This document shows positions 39,444-48,423 of a DNA stretch of 64,000 nucleotides, in pieces. The position numbers were made by a program, and so were the translations under genes. The number at the start of each line of letters is the position of its first letter. The first letter of the stretch is position 1. Origin of the DNA: Salmonirosea aquatica. Lineage in GTDB: Bacteria > Bacteroidota > Bacteroidia > Cytophagales > Spirosomataceae. The notes below the pieces were generated by a model. It was not told the DNA's origin. It did no database searches and was given only the letters and a program-made list of their open reading frames with translations. The stretch spans positions 6,112,501 through 6,176,500 of the forward strand of contig NZ_WHLY01000002.1 in assembly GCF_009296315.1 (NCBI RefSeq), read 5' to 3'.

Positions 39444-40235
39444 ATGAACACATTGCGTAAACTTCGTTACTTGCTGATTATCCCATTTTTTCTGACAGGT
39501 ACCCTCCTGCTGAACGCTTGCGAAAGTGATGCCGCCGACCCAGGCCCTGGCGATGCGCCTTCTGATAGCGGCAAGGCGGGGTACCTGGTCGGAACCGTCA
39601 CCGATCCGCAGGGAAATCCCCTGTCCCGCGCTACGGTTTATACCGACAACACCGTCTTCAAAGGCCGGGGCGCCGAAGTAAGCACGACGGCCAACGGTAC
39701 TTACCAGATCCTGTTGGTCAAAGACCTGGGCCAGTGGGTGGCGAAGGGGTACCTTCTGAAACAGTACAACGACCGGATTTACAAGATCAGCCTCCATCCC
39801 GAAAATCCCGATTCATTTTCGGAAAACGAGAAACCCGTCCGCAACTTTCAGTGGAAACTCACCGGACACGTCCCGGATCTGAGCCTGGACTTATACTACG
39901 GCGGCACCGTCGAGCTATTCCGCGACCCGAATGTCACAGATTTGGACGACAACGAAAATATTGAGTTCACCTTCACGCCCGTCGGTCCGCTAATCGACGG
40001 CTCTACTGGCAAAACTTTGACCCTTCGTATGAAAAAACGGTATGATTCATTCCTCCGGGACGTACCCATCGGACGCTATGCCATAACGGCTGTGTACAAG
40101 CCTACGGGTGAAAAGCTGCAAGTGAGCGACGCGTTCGAGGGCAGCGAGTACGCATCGTCCGTGACCGTTGACTTTGTAGGACGGGAATCGGCCACCCGCG
40201 CCAATATGCTGGGCATCGGCTACACGAACCGGTAG
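39444..40235 (+). CDS. Lipoprotein with carboxypeptidase-regulatory-like domain
   Basis: The 263-residue paralogue of the 37318 gene. Lipobox LLNAC, then an Asp/Pro/Gly-rich linker (CESDAADPGPGDAP), the CarboxypepD_reg-like domain (GTVTDPQGNPLSRATVY) and a beta-rich second half with GPLIDGSTG and DVPIGRYAITA. It is transcribed divergently from the third kinase. The acidic start after Cys may target it to the cell surface. Confidence 0.78.
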   Translation: MNTLRKLRYLLIIPFFLTGTLLLNACESDAADPGPGDAPSDSGKAGYLVGTVTDPQGNPLSRATVYTDNTVFKGRGAEVSTTANGTYQILLVKDLGQWVAKGYLLKQYNDRIYKISLHPENPDSFSENEKPVRNFQWKLTGHVPDLSLDLYYGGTVELFRDPNVTDLDDNENIEFTFTPVGPLIDGSTGKTLTLRMKKRYDSFLRDVPIGRYAITAVYKPTGEKLQVSDAFEGSEYASSVTVDFVGRESATRANMLGIGYTNR

Positions 40236-40284
40236 CCACGCTAAGGCACCCCAAACTTATCCCATCACCCCTTCCCAAAAGACC

Positions 40285-40845
40285 ATGAACAACAAAATAC
40301 TTGGAACCCTGGCCCTGCTGGGCGCCCCGTTCCTTTGCCTCAACACCTACCTCAATGTCTCGGCGTCGGGTGGGTACACCACAACCCCACTCAGCGGTTT
40401 TTTCGATTTGTTGTACGTTACGGGCTGGCTATGCAGTATAATCGGTCTGAAGCAAATTGGCGCGGCGGGTACCGACCGTCTGGGGCGAATCATTTTGCCT
40501 ACGATTCTGGTCACGTTGGTACTGGCCAATATCTATAATTTTTACGAAATCATTCTGCCCGATCATGGTACCCTTCTTTATCATGCGCTCGATTTGTTCT
40601 GGCCCCTCAGTAATCTGGTGATGATCGGGGTAGGCATCGCGGTGATCCGGGCCAAGCGCTTGCAGGGCTGGAAACGCTACGTACCGCTGGCGTGCGGCCT
40701 ATGGCTACCCTTTACCATGCTGGTTTGGAGTAATGTACCCCTTGGCTTTCACCTGACCAATGTCCATACCGCCCTGGCTTGGACGCTGTTAGCTCTGGTT
40801 GTGCTGACGAGCAACAAATCTGATTCCATTCTTCCTACCCCATGA
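40285..40845 (+). CDS. Uncharacterised multi-pass membrane protein
   Basis: A 186-residue protein with about six hydrophobic helices, starting MNNKILGTLALLGAPFLCL. No recognisable catalytic motif. The stop overlaps the start of the esterase-like gene (ATGA), so the pair is translationally coupled. It lies 49 bp after the lipoprotein gene and may be in the same operon. Confidence 0.65.
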   Translation: MNNKILGTLALLGAPFLCLNTYLNVSASGGYTTTPLSGFFDLLYVTGWLCSIIGLKQIGAAGTDRLGRIILPTILVTLVLANIYNFYEIILPDHGTLLYHALDLFWPLSNLVMIGVGIAVIRAKRLQGWKRYVPLACGLWLPFTMLVWSNVPLGFHLTNVHTALAWTLLALVVLTSNKSDSILPTP

Positions 40846-42149
40846 GAAAAGTCTTTTGTTTGGTACTCCTGTTTTCGTCGGTCTCCTGGGCGCAATCTCC
40901 TGCCGATCTGCGTTTTTTGCCCGCGCCTTCCCTGTTTTCTCCGCTGAACTTACCGGCTCAGGCACTGCTTTACTCCGATGGAACGTATGAATTCGGCAAG
41001 ATGGACCAGGAATTATTCAGCCATAAAGTACTCCTTCTGGGAGAAAGTCACTGGATGCACGAAATCCACCAATTGCTGACTGATCTTGTGCTTTACGCCA
41101 ATACCCGCGACTACTATCCGCTGCTGGTGCTGGAGGTACCTTACAGTGCCACGGCCTATATCAATGCCTATCTCAATGCGGATAGTGTCGCTGCCCAACA
41201 GTACGTGCCCGCCATTAAGCCCATCATGAAGGCTAAGGAAAGTTGGCGACTGTTGCGGACATTGCGGGCATGGAACGTGGAGCATCCCAACAAAAAAATC
41301 ACCGTCGCCTGCTCGGATATCGAACAAGGATTAGGATACTGCCTGAAATATGTGTTCGATCCGTATTTCAAGGCATTGGGCGAGCAGCGCCTGTGGCCCA
41401 TGCTTACTCAGGCCCAGGATCTCACGCCCCAGATTCAGGCTTTCATGGATTCAGTATTGAGAGCCGCTCCGGCGGATTTTAAGGTACCCGATGCACCCTT
41501 TTTGAACCGGGCTTTTGTGAACAACGTATGGATCAACACCAAGGCTTCTCTGGCCGCCAACCGGGCCATGCAGGAGTCGGGATACGAGGCTTTTGCTCAG
41601 ATACGGGCGGAGCGAATTTTTCAGAACCTGACGGACGATGCTTTTTTCGGCAAAAAATTGAAAGCGGACAAAACCATACTCTGGGGTGGAGCCGACCACA
41701 CCAAAATCTACGATCCGAATCCCGGCGAAGGTACCCTGCGCTGGGAAGGCTGGCGGCTGGCGCATGAGTTTGGGCCGACGAAAGGCAATGTCTACGCCAT
41801 CCGGGTGACGAACTTCGCCTACGCCATTCCAGCAAACTACTATCAGCCTGAAGCCTACACAAGGGCAACGGAAAGTTTTGTCCAGTTAGTGGATTTGTTC
41901 AAAAAGGACGTACCTGGTTTTACGCCTGATCGCTACCTTATTTTGGACGAACTAACGGACGTATCGGCCGCGCTGGCGCAGCAGAGCCAGCGCCAAAACA
42001 ACCTACCTGTGTGGATTAATCACGCAGCGTTACGGGAGGCCGCCCGCCAGCAACCGAATCTGCGAAATGATGCTGTCTGGCAGAATTTTGTGGGTTACGA
42101 TACCGTCATCGTAATGCCCCAGACTACACTATTCGACTATGGCAATTAA
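40842..42149 (+). CDS. Erythromycin-esterase-like / ChaN-fold secreted protein
   Basis: The 435-residue protein has a signal peptide (ending SWAQS) and then LLLGESHWMHEI (GESH at 67-70, His70), VLEVP (Glu98) and a late GGADHTKI. This His/Glu/His pattern is that of the EreA/EreC-like hydrolase family. Exported members in Bacteroidota are not known resistance enzymes, and the true substrate is unknown. The upstream membrane gene overlaps it by 4 nt. Confidence 0.68.
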   Translation: MRKVFCLVLLFSSVSWAQSPADLRFLPAPSLFSPLNLPAQALLYSDGTYEFGKMDQELFSHKVLLLGESHWMHEIHQLLTDLVLYANTRDYYPLLVLEVPYSATAYINAYLNADSVAAQQYVPAIKPIMKAKESWRLLRTLRAWNVEHPNKKITVACSDIEQGLGYCLKYVFDPYFKALGEQRLWPMLTQAQDLTPQIQAFMDSVLRAAPADFKVPDAPFLNRAFVNNVWINTKASLAANRAMQESGYEAFAQIRAERIFQNLTDDAFFGKKLKADKTILWGGADHTKIYDPNPGEGTLRWEGWRLAHEFGPTKGNVYAIRVTNFAYAIPANYYQPEAYTRATESFVQLVDLFKKDVPGFTPDRYLILDELTDVSAALAQQSQRQNNLPVWINHAALREAARQQPNLRNDAVWQNFVGYDTVIVMPQTTLFDYGN

Positions 42150-42218
42150 TTGGAAATGTGAGGTCGAGTTCCGTATTTTTATATCAATGATGAAACTACC
42201 TGCTTACGGTAAAGTATT

Positions 42219-43244
42219 ATGTTTTTCCTACCTATAAACTATACAAAACTGCCAGCTCTTCTGCTGATGCTGTTGCTGATTTTGATTGGCCTGGTCAACT
42301 GCGTTCGTCCGAAAGTCAGCCAACCCAATGGAAAGCGGTTGGAAACCTTTCAGGTCCAGGGTACCCCTGCCCTCGTGGCCCACGGAGAGTACCTGGCCAA
42401 TCATGTGGCAGCCTGCATGGACTGCCATTCCCAGCGCGACTGGACCCGGCTCACTGGACCGATTGTGCCGGGTACCCTGGGGGCGGGCGGGCAGGAATAT
42501 GGGAAAAACTACGGGTTACCGGGCCGCGTGTACGGGCGTAATTTAACCCCTGCCGCTCTGAAAGATTGGACGGATCAGGAATTGCTCACAGCCATCACGG
42601 CCGGCGTTACAAAGTCGGGCAAGCCGTTGTTCCCACTAATGCCTTATCCCAACTACCACACCATGAGACAGTCCGATGCGGCGGCCATCATTGCCTACCT
42701 ACGTACCCTGCCGCCCCTGGCGAACGACATCCCAAATAACCGAATCCCCGCACCCGTACGGCTGGGCATGCGCCTGATGCCCCACCGGGCTAACTTGCTT
42801 TCCGATTCGGAAGCTTCGTTGGGGGTACCTTACGGCCAGTACCTGACCCGGATGGCGGGCTGCGCCGATTGTCATACGAACCGTACTTTTGGGAAACTTA
42901 TCAAGAAGTCCCCCTTCGCCGGGGGCATGCCGGTAAGTATGTTCGGGGGTACCCTGCGGTCGGCCAACATTACACCTGATTCACTCACAGGCATTGGCCG
43001 TTGGACGAAGGCTGATTTTGTGGACCGCTTCAAAGCATATGACCCGACCCATTTTGCGGCACCCGTGGTGGGTGATGGCTTCAATACTGTGATGCCGTGG
43101 ACGCTCTACGCCGGGATGACCGAAGCCGATTTGGGAGCGATTTACGACTACCTGCGCACCGTAAAGTCCGTTCGGAAGCGGGTGGTACTTTTTCAGCCCA
43201 AAGAAAAAAGCAGCCATGACTCTCGGGCAAGCAAATCATCCTGA
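42219..43244 (+). CDS. Di-haem c-type cytochrome
   Basis: The 341-residue protein has an N-terminal membrane or lipoprotein signal (ILIGLVNC) and two CxxCH haem sites: CMDCH and CADCH, each with a distal Met candidate (PLMPYPNY and the later VMPW). It resembles the cytochrome subunits of alcohol and gluconate dehydrogenases. It lies 69 bp after the esterase-like gene. A second protein of this kind is encoded at 51740. Electron donor is unknown. Confidence 0.86.
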   Translation: MFFLPINYTKLPALLLMLLLILIGLVNCVRPKVSQPNGKRLETFQVQGTPALVAHGEYLANHVAACMDCHSQRDWTRLTGPIVPGTLGAGGQEYGKNYGLPGRVYGRNLTPAALKDWTDQELLTAITAGVTKSGKPLFPLMPYPNYHTMRQSDAAAIIAYLRTLPPLANDIPNNRIPAPVRLGMRLMPHRANLLSDSEASLGVPYGQYLTRMAGCADCHTNRTFGKLIKKSPFAGGMPVSMFGGTLRSANITPDSLTGIGRWTKADFVDRFKAYDPTHFAAPVVGDGFNTVMPWTLYAGMTEADLGAIYDYLRTVKSVRKRVVLFQPKEKSSHDSRASKSS

Positions 43245-43295
43245 TCGAACCCTGTTATCTTTGGGCAGAAAGAAAATTCCTTGATACTTTACACC

Positions 43296-44144
43296 TTATC
43301 TAACTTCCTGTGCCAGTTGCCAGGCCCCTCCCCTTTTTCGCCAGATCCGAAGGTATCCCATCCGTTTTTCGCCAACTACCGCAAAGCCATAGGTGTACCC
43401 TAAGTCTCCGGCACGGGACGTGACTGCCCGAATGGGCTGATACGTTACGGTCTGTGTTTCCGATTCAAGAATACCATTTACTCCCTTGCCCATCAAAGGC
43501 AGACTGCCGTTCCGAAGTATTCGCACCGAATCGGAGGTAGGTAAAAGGTCCCGGTAGGCGTGGCTCAAACCACTTTGCCGAACCAGTCGAGAAAAGGTAC
43601 CCTCGGTCAGCAGCAGTTCCTGGCTCGCCTGTGCCGTATCAACGGCGACTGTATCTTTCAGTCCGAACCATTCGGGGTTTATCATGGTAGGTGCAGGAGT
43701 GCCGGGTTGGTCGTGTTCACAGCCAAAGTCGATCAGCACTTTCCACTGGCCCAGATCCGTTTTGTGCCAGACACTGGTATACTGTCCGCAAGAAATAGGG
43801 ACTCCGTCTTTTTTACTTCGGCGGAACTCGAAGGGCCCGGTCGTATATCCAAATTCGCCCGAGGCGGAGATTTCGGCATAGGCAGGCCGCCAGCTAAGGT
43901 ACCCTGGTCCGTCGGGTTGTTGTGCATAGACCTGCGTTCCACTCACAAAAGTATTGTTCACAAATACCACCGAATGCCTATCCAGATTACTCAGGAAGGC
44001 TCGCCGGATACCCTCGTTTTCGGCCTGTAGGGCAAAACCTCGTTCGGCGGCTACCAGGGCCTCGTAGTCGTCCTGGACGGTAATTGAGTGGTTGGATAAG
44101 ATAAAATAACTCAGGAAGAAAAATGTTTGGTAAAGCTGAATCAT
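43296..44144 (-). CDS. Secreted NTF2-like (SnoaL/DUF4440-type) protein
   Basis: The 282-residue protein has a hydrophobic N-terminus and two NTF2-like halves: the first contains FVNNTFVSGTQVY and GEFGYTTGPFEFRR, with QYTSVWHKTDLGQWKVLIDFG closing it; the second contains GDLGYTYGFAVV and a final WRKRGGAWQLAQEV. Such domains often bind small hydrophobic molecules or act as minor hydrolases. No catalytic residues can be assigned. Confidence 0.68.
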   Translation of the reverse strand: MIQLYQTFFFLSYFILSNHSITVQDDYEALVAAERGFALQAENEGIRRAFLSNLDRHSVVFVNNTFVSGTQVYAQQPDGPGYLSWRPAYAEISASGEFGYTTGPFEFRRSKKDGVPISCGQYTSVWHKTDLGQWKVLIDFGCEHDQPGTPAPTMINPEWFGLKDTVAVDTAQASQELLLTEGTFSRLVRQSGLSHAYRDLLPTSDSVRILRNGSLPLMGKGVNGILESETQTVTYQPIRAVTSRAGDLGYTYGFAVVGEKRMGYLRIWRKRGGAWQLAQEVR

Positions 44145-44303
44145 AGTGTAGTTGAGTTGCGTTTTTTCTCAAATCAAGCTGGGTAGCTCATTTTTTGCGA
44201 TTCAAATTATCCGAATGCACCCGGCCTTTGTCCAAACGACTGGAATTCCGTTGGAAATACTTCTTGTTTGAATGGATCAAATTCCCATCCCGCTTTCCCG
44301 TCA

Positions 44304-44453
44304 CAGGTCACGGACAAAACCCTGGTGATCCGTCAACCTACCGAACAATCGTACCGATTGAGCCAGGTACCTCTTCCCAAAGCAGACCCGCAGGTACCAA
44401 CGATCCACATCACGGGGCTTAGGGTACGGGTCGGCTTTCCCTTTTAACAGGTA
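44304..44453 (+). pseudogene. Decayed 3' fragment of a small secreted-protein gene
   Basis: About 150 bp closely match 51440-51586, covering the final codons and the downstream non-coding part of the intact gene at 51122. The frame still reads VTDKTLVIRQ and EQSYRLS, but the stop TAG has become CAG and there is no 5' part. The similarity starts abruptly at CAGGTCACGG, so this is a relic of duplication rather than an independent gene. Confidence 0.82.
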
Positions 44454-44555
44454 AGCTTGACTGTATTGAGTACTTGGGTAAAAATCTAAGTGCTAGCCCT
44501 GTCAGCCGCGTTGCACGGCGTCCCCAAATTAACATCTTCATGCGATTCCAGGGGC

Positions 44556-44587
44556 TTGCTGAAGCAACGGCATTGGCTGTATCTTTG
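44556..44587 (+). promoter_or_regulatory. Promoter of the propeller kinase
   Basis: TTG at 44556-44558, a 21-nt spacer and TATCTTTG at 44580-44587. The ATG is at 44592, only 4 nt after the box, so the mRNA may be leaderless. Confidence 0.68.
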
Positions 44588-44591
44588 AGTA

Positions 44592-47500
44592 ATGAAAAAC
44601 GCAAAAACCTGGAAACGCGGCTCGTCAATTTTCACATTCACCCTACTCTGGCTACTAGTGGGGATGGAGAGTATAGCCCAGCGGCCCGAGCCTTCATTCG
44701 AGCATTTCACGACCGACCAGGGCCTGGTGGGCGACCTCATTCTGGCTATTCTGAAAGACCGGCGCGGTTTTCTTTGGGTAGGAACCAGCAACGGTCTGAG
44801 CCGCTTTGACGGCCAGCATTTCAAAAATTACCGCCGCCAGCCCAATGATAACAGTTTACGGGGAAACTACGTTGTCAACGCGGGGCTGACCGAAGATACA
44901 AAGGGTTTTTTGTGGGTGGCAACCAATAAGGGCTTGCACCGCTTCGACCCCATACGGGAAGAGTTCAAGCTCATTCCACTCCCGACTCAACGGGACGGAC
45001 AGGCCGACAACGACTATACCTCACCCGTCCATTTTGACCGGACAGGTTATGGCTGGTTTTCTTCCAAGTTCCGACTCTATCGCATCGACCCCCACACCCT
45101 TCGATTAAAGGCGTTCGTATTACCGGCGGTATCTGACAATGCGTATGCAGACCCGTACCTCGACCACGCGGGGCGGCTTTGGATCAATCATGCCGGAAAA
45201 ATCTACCGCCACGACTTCCGCTCGGGTCGTTTTACGCGCTATTTTGCCTGGCGTAACGGACAGGCCGATTCTACGGTGCAGTTCGGCAATTTTAAGCAAA
45301 CCGGATCGAGCGCCTTACTATCGTCGAGTAACCGGGGGTTATGGCGCTATGATGACTCCAACAATCACTTCGTGGCCGACTCGGCGCTACCCTCAAAACC
45401 GATTTATGCGTTGCAGGCCGACACGCTGGCGGGAAAGGTACCTTTTTGGTGGCTCTGGGATGCGGACAACGGCCTGGCGGCCTACGTACCCACCACAAGG
45501 GAATATTTTGTTTTTGAGCAGAATCCCTACGACCAAATGAGCCACAACGGCGGGGCAGCCATGGCTTTTTACCGCGATTCTGAAACAGGAATCATGTGGA
45601 TCGGCACCGACCGGGGACTGGAGAAAATTGACCCGAATGCTATCAAGTTTCGCCGGAAACTATTACCGCAAACCATCAACGAAGGCCAAACCAAATTCGT
45701 AGCCATGGTACGCCCCGACATCCGGCAACCGGAACAGTACTGGCTGGCCGTGCGCGGAGCGGGACTATTGTGCTGGAAACGGACTTCGGACGAATTCGTA
45801 CCCATTACTTTTGGCTCCGAAAAAGGGAAGGCCGACGCCCACAATGTGATACAGGACGGGAGAGGCCGTGTATGGGTAGGCTTGCAGCGCGGGGTAGGCC
45901 GCTACGATCCGCTGACCGGAAAGCGGGAATTCCTGGACAGTTTTCTGCCCGAAACTACCCGTCATAAACAATCCATTACCGTCACTTTCCGGGACAGGCA
46001 GGGCCGCATCTGGCTGGGTTCCAACCTGAATGGCTTGTATCGTTACGAACCGAAGCGGGATCGAATCGAGCCGTGGCCTTTAGCCATTTCGACCGAACTG
46101 GGCTTTATCCGGCGGATTCAGCAGGACAGCCAGGGGCAAGTATGGGTACTGACCGGAGCGGGGTTATTCTGTCTGGATCCGGTGCGGGGTACCACCCGTC
46201 CTGTTAAGCTCCATGGTGCACCGATAGAACCGACCGACCGCCTGCACAGTACTTTTTCGCTCGACAGCCAGGATCAGATCTGGATGTCGGGCATTGGCTA
46301 CGTGGCCGTTGCCGACCGCACGGGACGTATTTCCCGTACCTATACCCTGGCCAATGGCCTGCGCGCCGAACACGTATTTGGTATTCAAGAAGACCGGAGG
46401 GGGCATATCTGGATGGTTTCCGACGATCAACTGCACGAACTGAACCCCCACAGCCAGACTTTCACCTACTACGGTAAGGACAGTGGTCTGCTGGAAGAAG
46501 GAATTTTTCATCCTACGGAACTGACGCTTGATCCGCAGGGCGAGCTTTTTATCGGCTTTCGGGGCGGATTTAATTATGTGCAGCCAGACAATCTGCGTCC
46601 CAACCCGATTCCGCCCCCCGTCACGATCACCGGCCTGCGCATCGACAACCAAGCCCGGAGCCTGGCTACGCCGCTTGATCTGCAACCGGGTGAAACCACG
46701 CTGAACATTGATTTTGCGGCCCTTACTTTTAGTCAGCCCAAAAAGAGCCACTATGCCTACAAGCTCGACGGCTTCAATACCGACTGGGTGTACAGCAACG
46801 ACGCCACGGCTACTTACACCAACCTGGCACCTGGCCATTACACATTCCGGGTAAAAGCCGCCAACAATGACGGCCTCTGGAACGAAACAGGTACCTCACT
46901 GTATTTCAGGGTAATTCCCGCTTTCTGGCAAACCTGGTGGTTTCGGCTGTTGGCCGTGCTGGTGGGGGTACTGTTGCTTTACGCCGTGTACCGCTACCGC
47001 GAGCGCCAGCGTCAACATCTGGAAAGTATCCGCAACCGCATCGCCACCGACCTGCACGACGACATGGGCTCCACGCTCAGTAGTATCCGCATTTTCAGCG
47101 ATGTGGCCCAGCAGCAGATCGCCGACGTGCGGCCCGAAACGGTACCTGTGCTGCAGCGCATCAGCAGTAGTGCTACCGCTCTCTCGGAATCCATGCAGGA
47201 CATCATCTGGACGATCCAGTCGAAAGACGATAGCCTGGCTGACCTGGCTACCCGGATGCGTGAGTTTGGGCTGCGGATGGCCGAGGCCAAAGGCGTTGAT
47301 TTTCAGATGCAGGTGGGCGAATCCTTTACCGACCTGCGACTGAACGTGGAACAACGCCGGAATATCTACCTGATTTTCAAGGAAACCATCAACAACGCCA
47401 TCAAATACGCCAACGCCTCGCGAATCGAAATCAAACTGGCGACCGTAGGCCGCGAACTGCGGCTGCTGATCCAGGACAATGGCTGCGGCTTTGATATTGC

Positions 47501-47624
47501 CACTACCGGGCCCGGCAACGGGCTGCCCAACCTCCGCAAGCGCGCGGCCGAAATCCGGGGACAATTCAGTTTGACTTCTGAGCCCGGACAGGGTACGGAA
47601 GTCAGTTTGCGGATGAAGGTTTGA
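44592..47624 (+). CDS. Two-component-regulator-propeller sensor histidine kinase
   Basis: The 1010-residue protein has a signal peptide (ending SIAQ), two seven-bladed propellers made of Reg_prop repeats such as GFLWVGTSNGLSRFDG and GRIWLGSNLNGLYRY, a Y_Y_Y domain (about 690-755), one membrane helix, then HisKA_3 (TDLHDDMGSTLS) and HATPase (NAIKYANAS, DNGCGFD, GNGLPNLRKR). No receiver or AraC domain is attached; the separate regulator follows 31 bp later. It probably senses an extracytoplasmic ligand. Confidence 0.92.
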   Translation: MKNAKTWKRGSSIFTFTLLWLLVGMESIAQRPEPSFEHFTTDQGLVGDLILAILKDRRGFLWVGTSNGLSRFDGQHFKNYRRQPNDNSLRGNYVVNAGLTEDTKGFLWVATNKGLHRFDPIREEFKLIPLPTQRDGQADNDYTSPVHFDRTGYGWFSSKFRLYRIDPHTLRLKAFVLPAVSDNAYADPYLDHAGRLWINHAGKIYRHDFRSGRFTRYFAWRNGQADSTVQFGNFKQTGSSALLSSSNRGLWRYDDSNNHFVADSALPSKPIYALQADTLAGKVPFWWLWDADNGLAAYVPTTREYFVFEQNPYDQMSHNGGAAMAFYRDSETGIMWIGTDRGLEKIDPNAIKFRRKLLPQTINEGQTKFVAMVRPDIRQPEQYWLAVRGAGLLCWKRTSDEFVPITFGSEKGKADAHNVIQDGRGRVWVGLQRGVGRYDPLTGKREFLDSFLPETTRHKQSITVTFRDRQGRIWLGSNLNGLYRYEPKRDRIEPWPLAISTELGFIRRIQQDSQGQVWVLTGAGLFCLDPVRGTTRPVKLHGAPIEPTDRLHSTFSLDSQDQIWMSGIGYVAVADRTGRISRTYTLANGLRAEHVFGIQEDRRGHIWMVSDDQLHELNPHSQTFTYYGKDSGLLEEGIFHPTELTLDPQGELFIGFRGGFNYVQPDNLRPNPIPPPVTITGLRIDNQARSLATPLDLQPGETTLNIDFAALTFSQPKKSHYAYKLDGFNTDWVYSNDATATYTNLAPGHYTFRVKAANNDGLWNETGTSLYFRVIPAFWQTWWFRLLAVLVGVLLLYAVYRYRERQRQHLESIRNRIATDLHDDMGSTLSSIRIFSDVAQQQIADVRPETVPVLQRISSSATALSESMQDIIWTIQSKDDSLADLATRMREFGLRMAEAKGVDFQMQVGESFTDLRLNVEQRRNIYLIFKETINNAIKYANASRIEIKLATVGRELRLLIQDNGCGFDIATTGPGNGLPNLRKRAAEIRGQFSLTSEPGQGTEVSLRMKV

Positions 47625-47655
47625 TCGTAAGTTTATGGCTCTTAGCCTTATAATC

Positions 47656-48309
47656 ATGCAGGAATCAATCAAAATTACCTACTACGAAGATAACCGGGAC
47701 TTGCGCGAAGGCATTACCTTCCTGCTGCAGGCCACACCGGGCCTGGAAATGCTCGGAGCATTCGGCGACTGTTCGCACCTGAGCCAGGAATTACAAACCC
47801 TTCGGCCCGATGTGGTACTGATGGACATCGACCTGCCCGGCCTGAGCGGCATCGACGCGGTACCGATTGTGAAGGCTGCTTCACCGGATACTCAAGTACT
47901 TATGCTGACAGTTTTCGACAACGATGAGAAGATCTTTCAGGCTATCCGCAATGGGGCCAGTGGTTATCTGCTCAAGCATACGCCGCCTTCGGAAATCGTC
48001 TCGGCCATTTTTGATATTCACCGGGGCGGTTCGCCCATGACGGCCAACATTGCCCGGCGCGTGCTGCAATTTTTCCAGTCGCAGCAAAAAGTGGTACCTC
48101 AGCCCGAGCGGGAAGATTACCGCCTTTCGGCGCGTGAACTGGACATCGTGAAAGGACTGGTGAACGGGTACAGCTACAAGCTTATCGCCGACGACCTGCA
48201 CATCAGTATCGATACCGTCCGCTCTCACATCCGCCACATTTACGATAAGCTACAGGTCAACTCCAAAACCGAGGCCATCCTGAAAGCCATGCGCGAGGGA
48301 CTGGTGTAA
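47656..48309 (+). CDS. NarL/FixJ-family response regulator
   Basis: The 217-residue partner of the propeller kinase. The receiver has EDNRDL, phosphoacceptor Asp57 in LMDIDLPG and YLLKHTPP; the LuxR-type helix-turn-helix is LSARELDIVKGLVNGYS with IADDLHISIDTVRSHI. The ATG at 47656 starts MQESIKITYYED; the longer frame from 47635 adds seven unlikely residues. It is cotranscribed with the kinase. Confidence 0.92.
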   Translation: MQESIKITYYEDNRDLREGITFLLQATPGLEMLGAFGDCSHLSQELQTLRPDVVLMDIDLPGLSGIDAVPIVKAASPDTQVLMLTVFDNDEKIFQAIRNGASGYLLKHTPPSEIVSAIFDIHRGGSPMTANIARRVLQFFQSQQKVVPQPEREDYRLSARELDIVKGLVNGYSYKLIADDLHISIDTVRSHIRHIYDKLQVNSKTEAILKAMREGLV

Positions 48310-48365
48310 GCTGATCGCGGCATTTCCATGCGATTATTTTTCTGGCAAATCACATTTTCGTGCGA

Positions 48366-48396
48366 TTGACGGGCGCTGGGCTTTCTGCCAACTTTG
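48366..48396 (+). promoter_or_regulatory. Promoter of the outer-membrane receptor gene
   Basis: TTG at 48366-48368, a 20-nt spacer and CAACTTTG at 48389-48396 (one mismatch to TAnnTTTG), 28 nt before the ATG at 48424. Confidence 0.5.
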
Positions 48397-48423
48397 CCAA
48401 GTCAATTTTCACTTCTGTTAGCC

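Larger units (their letters stand above)
44145..44591. other. 447-bp intergenic region with a gene relic
   Basis: The region between the NTF2-like gene and the propeller kinase holds a decayed copy (44304-44453) of the 3' part of the gene at 51122, two GGTACC sites and, at its end, the kinase promoter. The 75-codon frame at 44195-44422 runs through the relic in a different frame and is not a real gene. Confidence 0.75.

Noticed and set aside
40842-42149. Macrolide resistance esterase
   Set aside because: Only the fold-level His/Glu/His pattern is shared; the protein is exported and linked to a cytochrome, so a resistance role is not supported.
44195-44422. 75-codon open frame upstream of the propeller kinase
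   Set aside because: It runs through the decayed gene copy in a different frame from the homologous protein and has no recognisable features.
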